Below are positions 1-12,900 of a stretch of DNA of 64,000 bases, piece by piece. The notes beneath the pieces were generated by a model, which had not been told where the DNA came from, made no database searches, and saw only the letters and a program-made list of their open reading frames with translations. Position numbers and translations under genes: made by a program. Positions within the stretch are counted from its first letter, which is position 1. The number at the start of each line of letters is the position of its first letter. The stretch spans positions 39,768,873 to 39,832,872 of the forward strand of contig OW388291.1 of assembly GCA_936450465.1 (NCBI GenBank), in the 5' to 3' direction. Origin of the DNA: Gibbula magus (lineage: Eukaryota > Mollusca > Gastropoda > Trochida > Trochidae).

Positions 1-30
1 TGGTACTCAAAATCTTCAAGTTTGACATTT

Positions 31-328
31 GTTTGAATCTTAATACCGTTGGTTGTTTGAATCTTAATACCGTTGGTTGTTTGAATCTTATACCGTTGGT
101 TGTTTGAATCTTAAAACCGTTGGTTGTTTGAATCTTAATACCGTTGGACTGTTGGTTGTTTGAATCTTAATACCGTTGGACTGTTGGTTGTTTGAAGCTT
201 AAAACCGTTGGCCTGTTGGTTGTTTGAATCTTAATACCGTTGGACTGTTGGTTGTTTGAAGCTTAATACCGTTGGACTGTTTGTTGTTTGAATCTTAATA
301 CCGTTGGACTGTTGGTTGTTTGAATCTT
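31..328. repeat. Minisatellite in cadherin intron
   Basis: Repeated units of about 23-32 bp built on gttggttgtttgaatctt and aataccgttggact. The array ends about 25 bp before the acceptor of the first exon at 355 and continues beyond the left edge of the window. Confidence 0.9.
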
Positions 329-354
329 GTTTGCATAATGTTTTTTGTATTCAG

Positions 355-3300
355 GGTACTCGATGTGTTGGAAATATTAAAAGCGAAGCCATTTTGAACT
401 ATGAGGACAAATCTTCCTTTGAAACCGACATCACAGTGACTGACACGGGAGGAGAACAACTCGTGACGACATTCACGTTCACAGTCAGTGATGAGAACGA
501 CGATCCTACAGTAGGTCAACTTGATCAAACGGTTTGACAAAAATCAGGTGGTCGTTGCACAACATAACCTTAACACTAAGGTTAACCTTAGTGCCATCTT
601 TTAACATTGCACTAAGGTTACCTAACTAACTCTTAAAGTAATGGATCACGAATCAAGCTGTCCTTATTTCATGAGTTAAAGTATTATTTTACTAACAGTA
701 ATGATCTTGGATAAAATGCTGTGACTATTTATCCCAGTTCTCCCTGCTGTGGATGGGTGCCTCGTAAGGGTTAGCAAGTGACAATAACTTGGTGTGCCTC
801 ATGCCTCCACGAGCTGTATGATTCTCAGCGAGTTGAGAATGAGAGAGATGTATTATATGATTAGTGGCATCAAATGATTGAGGGAAAACAGAGCAGTTCA
901 ACAGAGCTGGGTATCGGCGTTACACACATGTTAATATGAATGAATAAAGTACTTCAAATCCATTCCAATTTTATTAATCGAACATGACATTTCTTTAATG
1001 ATTGTTTATTCAGGATATCCTTGTGGAGGGATCCAGTGAAGCAGTACTGACAGTGAAAGAAAACAGTATCGACTCAGTAGTTGCAGTCTTGGACGCTGTT
1101 GACGCCGACGTGGACCAAACGCACACATTCGCTGTGGTTGATGGGCCGCAGTTTTTCTACTTCGTCGGGAACAAACTCAAGGTATTGTTACCTCTCTCTC
1201 TACCAAACAGCAACCAGCTGGCTGCACTAAATTAGAGTATAATGCTTTAGAAAAAGTTCCGTATACTCACAACTTGTATTATGGCTCACTATAGACTGTA
1301 GCGGGGGGTATATAGCGGTCATTCCGTCCGTCCGTCCGGTCAATTTTCTCAAAAACCGTCAAAGGTACATCAACCGAATCAAATTTTGTACAGTTGTTAA
1401 CCATGTTCTTCCGATCGCGCACAGACAATTTTCAATTTTCTGAGATTTAAATTTGTTGTCGTTTCCATGGAAACGTCACTTTTTGGACTTAGTTTTATTG
1501 TGTTCAATGGGGACAAGTTTCTCGGATACTGTTCAACCTAGGTGAATGAAATTTTGGTTGTGAGTACTCATGACCATACTCTTTATCGGGTTTGAAAACC
1601 AGTTCCGAAATATTATTTTTTACGGAGTTATGGCCCTTGAATCCGAAATTGAACTTAGTACCAAAAGAACTGTGATGCTCCAATGGGACAAGTTTTCTCG
1701 GCAACTATTACATCTAGGTGAATGAAATTTTACATGTAGGTAGTCCAGATGATACTCTTCATCGAGTTCACAGTCCAGTCCCGAAATATTAATTTTAACG
1801 GAGATATGAAGCCCTTGAATCTGTAATTGTTACCTGAAAAATATTACATCTGGGTGAATGAAATTTTGTTATAACAAAGCCAGTTCCTAAAATTATTTTG
1901 GACAATATTATGATGCTTGAAGCTGTTTTTTAAACATAGTAACCTTCACATCTATAATTCTCAATGGACGGATAGCGGATGGCGGGGGGGATGTGAGCCA
2001 TGCTCACTTTTTTTTCTTGTTTTGGTATACTAACAACTTGTATTATAATTCCCAATATAAGTCATTCGGCAAACTAATAGCTTGTACATGCATAGTGTAT
2101 CACTGTCACTATCTAATCAAAATGAAATTGCAGAAATTCTGCAACATGAATTAGCACAGTTAGTCGTTACTTTCATAGACGTCATCAATTAAGGTTTGAG
2201 ATAGATGTTATGTTAATTAGAGTGCTGAAACAATTGTATTAAACAAGTCACTCCATTACTACGATAGATTGGTCCAATTAATGATAATTTCATCAAGCCA
2301 GAAGTTGACGGCAAAGCCATTTCACCAAAACTGATGTTTTCCCAAATTTGCCATATAGTATACAGTATACAGTATATTGTTACGTTAGAGGGTAAAACAT
2401 CTCATTTAAGCCGTATCCATAGAAAACGGTTATCCGTATTGAAAGAATTGAAAGTGCGACATATAAAGCAACTGTGGTGCGGAACTCTTCAGTTTGAGAG
2501 GTAGATGTGTACGTCTGATGCGAATGCGAATTAAACTGTTACACTATATATACTCTGAGTGTTTAGGTATCGCTACATCAGTCAGTTCAATAAAACTACC
2601 TTCGAACGACCATTATAATGTGAAACTCATGGCTTAATCGAACCATATGCAGTCGTTTTTTAATTCTTTTTATTGATTGAGGAGTGTTATTCAGCCATTG
2701 GTAACACATATTGAAATGTTCGTGAGAACACTTTATTTCAATAAGAACGCGTGCTACAGCCCCTTTAACTCTTTATCTTGTAATACCAACATTTAGACAC
2801 TCGTGCTGTGAACAGATATATCACTATCTCTTGTACATATACATGTAGTACACTTATAGTCATATCTCGACTTCCTTACCACAACGATTTTATTGGCCTC
2901 AAGAAGATGGCCAACTTATGTTGAAAAGTGTTAATTACTATGATAGAAACGGTTCATCCACTTGTTGACCATTGAGGAGTTGTGTATAGTGAAATATAGA
3001 TATTCATACCTGTTGATGTATTGCAGCTCACGACGTCGGCTGACCTGGACTACGAGAGAGCGTCTGAGTTCCAGGTGACCTTGAGCGTGACAGATGATGG
3101 CAAGCCGCCCTCGTCACTGGAGAAACATTTCACTGTGGTCGTCACAGACGTGAACGAGCCTCCAACAAGTATTGCGCTCTCCAGGAACCAGGTTAGTGTA
3201 TTACAATCAATGTTGATGTGCTGCCCATTGTAGTATAGTGTGCACAGTTTGATTTGACATGTGGCAATGTATGATTATGGTTATTCACAACGTGACTCTA

Positions 3301-3946
3301 CATTGCCGTAAAGATCTACGATGTACCTGTATCGTCTAACCGTCTTATTTAGCACTTGTGTCTCTTAGTTTGGTGTATTTTTGTGGAAAAGAACACTGTC
3401 ATGAACGTCTGTGTACTAATCTTGGAACAAAGTTGCCGTTTTTGGTACTGGCATATCTGCCACATGATTCTTTTCTAACAAGTTTGAAAGGCGATGAATT
3501 TATTCTGGCTAATAGCCCCACCGTTGCTATGCCCCAGATCCCCGAGGACATCCTGATTAATACTGCTGTAGGGACTTTCAGCACGGAGGACCCTGACAAC
3601 AAGAAGAAGATATCGCAAAGCTTCACGTATACTCTCACAGAGGACGATGACGGGAGGTTCAACGTCAAGGGCGACACATTGATGGTATCTATAAGATAGC
3701 AAGTTTAACCATCTCTGCCATACCATTACATAATTACATAATGCGTCGTTTTGTAAGGGTAAGTTTTCTACGGTGTAATCCTTATGTTTCAGATTTCGAG
3801 GTCAGATTTTGACTTCGAGAAAAAACGCACGTCTGTGGTGAAGGTGAGATCAAGCGACAGTGGATCACCTCCCATGTGGAGAGAGATGGAGTTTGTCATC
3901 CAGATCCTTGATGCTAACGAACCGCCCACCAACTTAAAGTTTTCAG
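355..3946 (+). CDS. Cadherin exons 1-5 of the window (EC repeats a-c)
   Basis: Exons are 355-510, 1014-1181, 3027-3191, 3538-3684 and 3793-3946. The first ends on the linker DENDDPT, so the open frame starts inside an EC repeat. Exon 3 carries LDYE and ends an EC with DVNEPPT. Exon 4 opens with IPED and EDPDN, and exon 5 ends with DANEPPT. These are the calcium-binding positions of canonical EC repeats. Introns after exons 1-4 are phase 0; exon 5 ends in phase 1 and is completed by the first two bases of the exon at 4258. The frame upstream of 355 runs into the tandem repeat and is not coding. Confidence 0.88.
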
Positions 3947-6900
3947 GTAGGTAGACATATTTAGCATCATAGATTACTTCAATTGACTTACATTATACAG
4001 AATTTATATGGAACCTGTCATGAACTATACAATGAAATGTATGTCGTAGACGTTTCTCATATTGTCCATATGTAATGATTGCGTCCAAACTACAATGAGC
4101 GCATTTTACAATGATAATACAGCGTGCTCCAATAATTCTCAATTTGTTGTGTTTGTATAACAAACGAACATAAAGCTATGTATATTGTTTTCATAAATAA
4201 TTAGAGTGGATTAAATTTTGGACTCCACACAATGACAAAAGCAATGGACTGTTCCAGGCACTAGTATCCCGGAAGATGCCGAGGTGGAGACAGTGGTGGG
4301 GAGCCTGTCCGCCCAAGATGAAGATGATGGTCAGACTCTGTCCTACAATATTCCGGACACCGACCTGTTGACCATCAGGGATGACCAGGTGCTGGTCAAC
4401 GGTCAGCTCGATTTTGAGACCGGTCCAATCATCCACTTCACCGTGGTCGTAAGCGACGACGGGGACCCCAGTCTTAAGGTGTGCATTGTATTCCAGCCAT
4501 GTTTACCATTAGTAGTGGAGATAGTTTACTTAGATTTGTTCACGTTTTGTGTCATGTTTGAAACGCATGTGATATGAAAGCTTCTTAAAGTTGCTAAAGT
4601 TTACCAGACACACGTTTGTTGGCATGGATTGACTTATTATGTTACATTACAGAATATTATTGACAAACAGTATTTTTAAATTTCTTTTAGCTTTTAGCTA
4701 GGGGATAAAGTTATGAAAGTTGTTGATTATAAAAGACATGCCTTCAACGGCTTATACATTCAGCCAAATGGTGTTATGGATTTCAACATTTGCATCACCG
4801 TCAGCTCTGTTATTTACACCTGATACCCATGGATCTCACAATTAATAAGTTTTCACACAAGTGATATCATAAATTAATATCTACTTCCAGTAACCGTATT
4901 TTATTTTACATTACAGATGTCCAGCATCTTCAGCATTCAAGTGATTGACGTAAACGACGAACCGCACAGACTTGACCTTTTACCCGTCCCGGAAGATGGT
5001 CATGTTGAAGTCTCGGAGAATATGAAACCCGGTGAAACGATTGGTTCTCTCGTGGTTGGAGACGAAGACTCTCTGGAGCGCATAACATTCCAGCTGATCG
5101 CCCCGCTAGGTGGCCCCTTCGCCCTGGATCTCGCGGGACCGTCCTGTCATAAGGTGATGTCTATACACATATTTGTCATTGATTTGATTATTATAATCCT
5201 TAAACTATAAACTATTTTTAAGATGCATTTACGTTGTCTATAGATGCTATAATTTCAAAATTGGAAAATTAAGATTCGTGTTTGATCTGAGCTATTATAG
5301 TTCACATGATATGTGTTTGCATCTTAGGAACACACGTTTAAGTGTTCCAATTGTAGTTCCCCAACCTATAATATCTAAAACAATAACATGTAACAGGGAA
5401 CAGAGGAAGGCAGTAAGATGACAGTGTGTGAGATCGAATTGAAGCTGACCAGGATGGTAGACTTCGAGCACCTGACCAGCGACTCTGGAACCATCGGTGT
5501 TGAAGTGACCGCCTCGGACAAGGGGGGACTGACCATCACGAACCGATGGGACGTTCCTGTCAGGGACACAAACGATCCACCCACAGTAAGAGAAATGTGA
5601 TTCTGCGATTAGTTGAGCTTAATAGTTTATTGTACAGACAAAGCTGATAAAATATAGTATATATTTGATAAGCTCGATCATAAATATCATTGTTTGAGTT
5701 GATGACATACATTTTAGTTTTAAAAATACCATTTTATTTTTTTTTACATACAATTACAGTGTTCATGATATGTATCGTTAAACAGTGACCTATATAATTA
5801 TTATGCTTTGTGACATGTATTGTTGGATGATTTCCTTCGTAGCTTAAACATTTCTCATAGTAAGTGATGTGATGGAACCTCTATGAAATGAAACCATCAG
5901 CCACCAACATTTCATATGATTCCGTCGTAGAGATACATTGTATTCATATTAAACATTAATTATACCCCCGCTACGAAGTAAGCGGGGGTATATAGCGGTC
6001 ATTCCGTCCGTCCGTCCTTCCGTCCGGTCAATTTTCTCAAAAACCGTCAAAGGTACATCAACCAAACTTTGTACAGTTGTTAGCCATGTTCTTCCGATCG
6101 CGCACAGACAATATTTAATTTTCTGAGATTTATTTTTTTTGTCGTTTCCATGGAAACGTCACTTTTTGGACTTAGTTTTATTGTGTTCAATGGGGACAAG
6201 TTTTCTCGGATACTGTTCACTCTAAGTGAATGAAATTTTGGTTGTGAGTACTCACGACCATACTCTTTATCGAGTTCGAAAACCAGTTCCGAAATATTAT
6301 TTTTTACGGAGTTATGGCCCTTGAATCCGAAATTTAACTTAGTACCAAAAGAACTGTGATGCTCCAATGGAGACAAGTTTTCTCGGAAACTATTACATCT
6401 AGGTGAATGAAATTTTACATGTAGGTAGTCCAGATGATACTCTTCATCAAGTTCACAGTCCAGTTCCGAAATATTATTTTTTACGGAGTTATGAAGCCCT
6501 TGAATCTGTAATTGAACTTGGTACAAATTACCGGTGTGATGCTCTAATGGGAAAAAATTAAGTTAGCTGAAAAATATTACATCTGGGTGAATGAAATATT
6601 GTAATAACAGTCTGTTCCTTAAATTATTTTGGACAATATTATGATGCTTGAAGCTGTTTTTTAAACATAGTTACCTTCACATCTATAATTCTCAATGGAC
6701 GGATAGCGGATGGCGGGGGTATGTGAGCCATGCTCACTTTTTTCTTGTTAAAATTGGCATCAACAAATTTATCATATTGTGGCCTATCATATTGTAGCCA
6801 CCATTGTTGTGTTCCAGGACATTGTGATAGATGGAAATGTGATGAACATCCCGGAGAACCAGGAAGAATATCAAATCGGAAGTGTAGAGTCCGTGGATGA

Positions 6901-9900
6901 CGATAGGAAGGACTCTCACATCTACCAGGTAACGGTATTTCACATCTACTAGGTAACATCTCTCACATCTACCAGGTAACATCTCTCATATCTACCACGT
7001 AACATCTCTCATATCTTCCAGGTATACTCATAATTTCACCCATCTGGGTTTGTTACTTTTATTTTCAGTTGGGAGCTGAAGTCGCTTTTTCATAACGTTG
7101 TTGGACATAATGTTTGGCATTCAAATGTATATGGTATTGTTGAATTTGACACATTTGTGAACAAAATGTGAAACAATTTATTAATAAAAGATGTTTTCGA
7201 CATTAATTACCTTCATGGGCTATATTTCGTCAACTCGTCATTATTGTAGGACGTCTATAAATAAGTCCAACAGTCATTTAAGACTCTCCTATTTAATTAG
7301 TAATTAAAAAGTACATCCCAAAACGACGATTTGTTAAAGTTTTGTTTCAGGAAACAATGAATAGCTTATGTTTCAAACATTTAAACTCTTGCTTAATTGG
7401 CCTCTCTGGCGTTTTTTTCGGTAAACAGGTATTGGACTATTGGGAAGTGTTTAAGATCTCACGAGATAACGTGCTTAATGTGACGTCACCGCTGGACTAC
7501 GAAAGCCAATCAAAATACGAGGTGCGGATCAAGAGTGTAGACAATGGTCAGCCTCCACTGGACTACATAAAGACCTTCATCTTCACCGTGACGGACGTCA
7601 ACGAGCCACCGTCCGATATTACACTCTCTCATAACGAGGTATGCACGGTGGTGGAGGTGTGTTCGTCGTGTTTGTAATTCAGGTATTCTGTTCCTGCAAC
7701 GCAGGCTCAGAAGGTATCAACGAGGACATATGGCAATTTGCAAAGGGTATTTTACGCCATCACAAGTTTAGCAATATGAGCTGGGTTATTGCCTTTACGA
7801 CTTGCTAGCTAGATAATCAATGGCAAATGTTGATATTTCGGGTGAGAGTAAGGGTTAGGCTCGAAATTATGTTTTGTGTATAGAGTTGAGAGTGAGGGTT
7901 AGGATAAAAATTGAGAGTGAGGGTTAGGGTAAGGATTGAGAGTGGGGTTAGGGTAAGGATTGAGAATAGGAATTAAAGTAAGGATTGAGAGTGAAGGTTA
8001 GGGTAAGGATTGAGAATGGGGATTAGGGCAAGGATTGAGAGTGATAATTAGGGTAAGGAGTTAGAGTTAGGGCCAAGGCAATGATTGAGATGTATGCACT
8101 GACGTTACAGGTATCGATGGTGGCGGAGGTGGGCACTGTGGTCGGATTTGTGGAGGTGGCTGATCCGGACAATGAAGAACAAACCTTCATTTGTGTGGCA
8201 GATGCAACTCAGGATCTCTTTGTGATCGAAAACACCGACAAATCTCTCAAGGTAACCAACGATGGCCATTCAGTCATGTCACAGAATGGTTATCGTTAAC
8301 ATCTGTTGCTGAAAGAATTCAACAATTTACTGTAAACTGAGAGACTTTCACCATGCTATTTTTCTTCGTACTCATTCCCAGGTGAAGTCTGTTCTACCGC
8401 CCAAGAAGGAAGAGATAGCTCTGTCCATCACGTGTACAGACAGCGGAAGTCCTCCACAGTCTCTAACCTCGGAGATCAAGGTAAAGGTCACTGAGACTGC
8501 AGACGTTCCCAAATCCATCCAGCTGGCGGGAAGGCAGGAGGTTGAAGAGAACACCGAGAACGTGCAGCTAGGCGAGCTGGTTGTGGTGAACGCGCTCAAC
8601 CAGGAACCTATTGCTGGGGTAGGAGGGCTTAAGTTGATGATCGTGACGCCATCATGAATTAATGAAAGAAAAATGATGATAACATTCTGGCAAGTACATC
8701 TAAAGCTAAGGATACATCTACAAACATGCTGAAACGTTCTCCTTTCTTTTCCAGGACTTCACGTTCAGCGCGACAACTGACCAGTCAGAGGCCTCCTTCT
8801 CTATTAGCGAGCACGTGTTGGTGCTAGAGAGCGCTCTGGACTACGAGCTGATGGAGGAGGTGCACGTGCATGTGTCTGTTACAGGTGTAGACGAGCAGGG
8901 ACAGGAGGTTGATACACAGGAAACATTTCTGGTATGTGAGTGACTGTTGTGGGGTCGGATCTCTGGACCATGGAGAACAGAAAATTCAATTTCATTATGT
9001 TAACCGTTAACACCTGAACATATCTTTCTACTTTAGCATTCTACATTACATTCAAAGGATATTCTTGTTTCTCTTGAACAACCTTAAAGAAACAACTGTC
9101 ACAACTTTTATTTTAACATAAAATACACCTCAATACAGCTAAAATGTAGCTCAATTGGTATAGTTGGTTCGATTCCTGGTGCCGGGTGTTGTTGCAGCGC
9201 TTCCTTGCTTGACACATTAAAATGATAGAACAACGCTTTAACTTTGGCTGTCGGATGAACATGCACACAATGAATTTGTACACTGTAATTGCAGACAATA
9301 AAGAGGTGTCATTATTATTTTCAGCGTAAAACATTTCATTATTAATCAAATTTATTATGCAACAAGAAATCTTCATCTTGAATCACTACATTTGAAGAGG
9401 TACAATTAAAGTTGATTGACACTCATACATCGTATTAAAGGAAAGTGGACAATGTGTCACTGGAACACATGAACAATTTTCTCGCTGCAGATATCAGTTG
9501 AGAACGTGAATGAGGTTCCGACCCATATCGGAATCTACAGCGACACAGTGCCCGAGAACTCTGCCCCCGGGACAGTCATCGGAGACTTGAACACAGTGGA
9601 TCCCGATAAGGACCAGACTTACACCTACACTATCATCGGGGTCGCCGCCGGGTATGTGGCGTTATAACTCAAAAACAGATATCATTTTCCCAAGTGATAT
9701 TACTTGTATGAAACTATATATATATTTATATTATATATCTTCCTAACCATGTTTTAATTACTAAACTTTTACATATTCACACTACAGCAACAACATTTGG
9801 TTTCCAGCAGCCTCAAAGACACTATAGTATTTATTCGATACCATTAAACCCTAGCCTGGACACGTCCACGCTGGACCCGGAGTTATCTCCCCTGTTCGAG

Positions 9901-12900
9901 CTGCAAGGCCGGAGTCTTGTGGTGGGCGCCGAGAGCACGAAACTGAACTACGAGGCGTCATCGATCTACTCTCTGTTGGTGACGTCACAGGATCCAGGGG
10001 GTCTCGAGTACACAGGCACTGTCAGGGTCAGAGTACTGGACCGGAACGATGCTCCTACAGACATACACCTAGACAACACACAGGTACTAACCTTCGTCAT
10101 ATATTGGAAAGGTTTAAGGTTAGGGGTCAGGCTGCTCACTCAACTTGTCTCCTTGACAGAAATGAGTCCACCGTTAGAATCATTCGCAATGTATGCATAA
10201 TATATATGTGTCGTGAACAGGTATGTAATGCCAGATGTTTAGTGATTTTATTGGTTGTCTCATCATCCAATATCAAATGATCATATTGGCAAAATACCTC
10301 TTAGCTTGTGGGTCAAATATTGGTCCCATGCTTCTTTTTTATTTATGACATTTTAGATGGAGAGTTCACTGGAGTTACAGCAAATGTTGGAGTGTCAAGA
10401 GGATTTATAAGTATGGTGGGAGGTTTTATATAGTAAAATTCCTTTAAGGGTTAGTGTATGGTTGAAGGCAGACATTGACCGTTGACAGGTGGCAGAAGAG
10501 AGCCTGGTGGGGACGGTGGTGGGGAGCTTCAGTGTGGAGGACGAGGATGAGGGTCAGAGTCACAGGTGTCAGGTGGATAACATCCAGGACGCCCCCTTCA
10601 AGGTAGATATACACCAGGGCAGCATCAGCAGCTTACCTGGCTACTTGTCTCAAAGGTTGCCCGACACACATCTTCAACGAAATGCGTTGGCCTGCTTCAA
10701 TGAAGTGTTGTAATGTCCAATTAATCGATACGGTTCTTGCAGTATTATCAAGTTTTGAAATATCGTTAAATGCCATGTATATATTGAAACTCTTTCGGAC
10801 AACTAGAAGAGTTAACTAACTTGGAATAAACGTATTAAACTTTTGATAATTTGAATGTCCACGTCATCGATATTATACATTTTGTATATGTACATCTGGC
10901 AACACTTGTTGTTTTGTCAACGAGGCAGATTCATTATATAAGCGATTAGGAAGCACTACTGTTATTATTGCTGTATTATCAAGCATGTCGTTATCATTAA
11001 ATGTCATACATAGTTAAAACACAATAACATTTAACCCTTTTAAATTCTGTCTTGTAGAAAGTGTTTGATATTTGATATCAATATATCATAAGTATATGGG
11101 GTGGCTTATACTCTTATATTATATTTTACTCTATATATAAACGTTCTGTCTGGCCAGGTGGTTGAGAACCTACAGCTGGTTGTGTCGAGAGATGAACTCA
11201 ACCACGAAGGACAGAGGAACTACGTGCTCAAGGTATCACTGAGTTTCAATGTACAACCACAAACCTCTCCTTATATCTTATAACAATTTCCCAGTTTCAA
11301 ACGGTGCTTTGTCTTCGAAATAAACTTGAATTCATTGTAACGACATACTTTCTTTTCAACGATATTTGAAATGGATACTGAATAACTGAGAGTAACTCTT
11401 CGCCAGGTTGTGTGTCAGGACGAGGGAGAGGACGGCAGTGTACTGAAGATTCACTCCAGCATCACGGTACAGGTGACAAACGTGAACGATCCGCCCTACA
11501 ACATCAGTGTGTCACAGTTGGTTGTCATGGAGAACCTGGCAGTGGGAACCATAGCAACCGAAATAACAGCTGTGGACCCTGATAATGATGCGGTACCTAA
11601 TTCATTTGCTGATCTTTTTACTCTTATAATACAATGAACCGCCTGCAGCATGCTTTAACATCCCTCTGTCGTCTCATGTCTTGTCTTCGACAGATGGATA
11701 GGTTGATAAAGTCAGGCAGTGTTCCTGCTAGTAAATACAAACCAGTTCATGATTCAAGGTTATTGGAAGCGGAATTGAACTAATTATAAATGTAAATAAT
11801 AGAGATATTCTATCGGAATTACCTGTGGCTGCTAAATTCTAATAAAATATAATGAACAAATCTATTCACTTAATGATCATTATTACAGATCACATTCGAA
11901 CTTGTCGACCCTGATGGCAACTTCGAACTTCAAGGGGACAGCACTCTTGTCACGAAGAAGAAATTTAACTACGAGGAGACAACCTCCGTCGCTTTCACTG
12001 TCAAGGTCACGGACACAGGGGACTTGTCGACCTCTCGAGACTTTGTACTCGATGTGAGTGAATAAACTCGTTATCATTAAACTATTTTATCATTGTAAGG
12101 CGCACTGGTCCAGACTCACGGTTGTGGTAAACTCGCTGCTTCATTACTGCACGAAAGATAAACTCAATATTCGCCTGAGTGTCTTTCTTCCTTACCATTA
12201 GATAAATATACAATGACATAGAAAATCATTATCATTATCATTATCCTAACTATTATATATAATACATTGTTCTTGAATGCCAAATTTTGGAGTCAAAACC
12301 TGAAACTGTTTCAGATAGGAGATGAGAACGAGGCGCCAAACAAAATCTCGCTGAGTGAGGCGAGAGTTGACGAGAACACCGGGCCAGGGGAGGTAGTGGG
12401 GGTGCTGAGAACTGACGACGAGGACCACGGACAGAGCTATGCATACACCCTCACGTCCCAGGAACTCGCTACAGGTATACATGGATTATAATCTACAATT
12501 TCTTTACAATTTCAGTTTTAATGGCAGTATGATTCTGAAGCATCAAAGCAATGTTCACCTGATGCATTTGTGGTATTGTTTTATCATCTAGTATATATTC
12601 TTATTTTGAAAATCGCATCTTCATGTATCATGTTTAAAAGTAATAAATATTGAATCAAAATTCCACAAAGGCGAAAAGCTTATAGTAAATTTGAACCGTT
12701 TTGAAATTTGAATAAATTTATGAACAGATTCAAGGATACAATAAACAACATGCTAAAGTATTTGGTCTTGATTATCACGGCTATAAACGTTGACCCAACA
12801 TCTGTTATTTTGAGGGATTATAACTCTAGTCTTGACTCGTTCATATATCAGAAACATCATGGCTGGATAACTGGTACGATCCCTTTCAAAATGTTTACAC

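Noticed and set aside
6080..6526. 148-codon frame on the minus strand
   Set aside because: Falls wholly inside the dispersed element at 5961 and reflects its internal sub-repeats.
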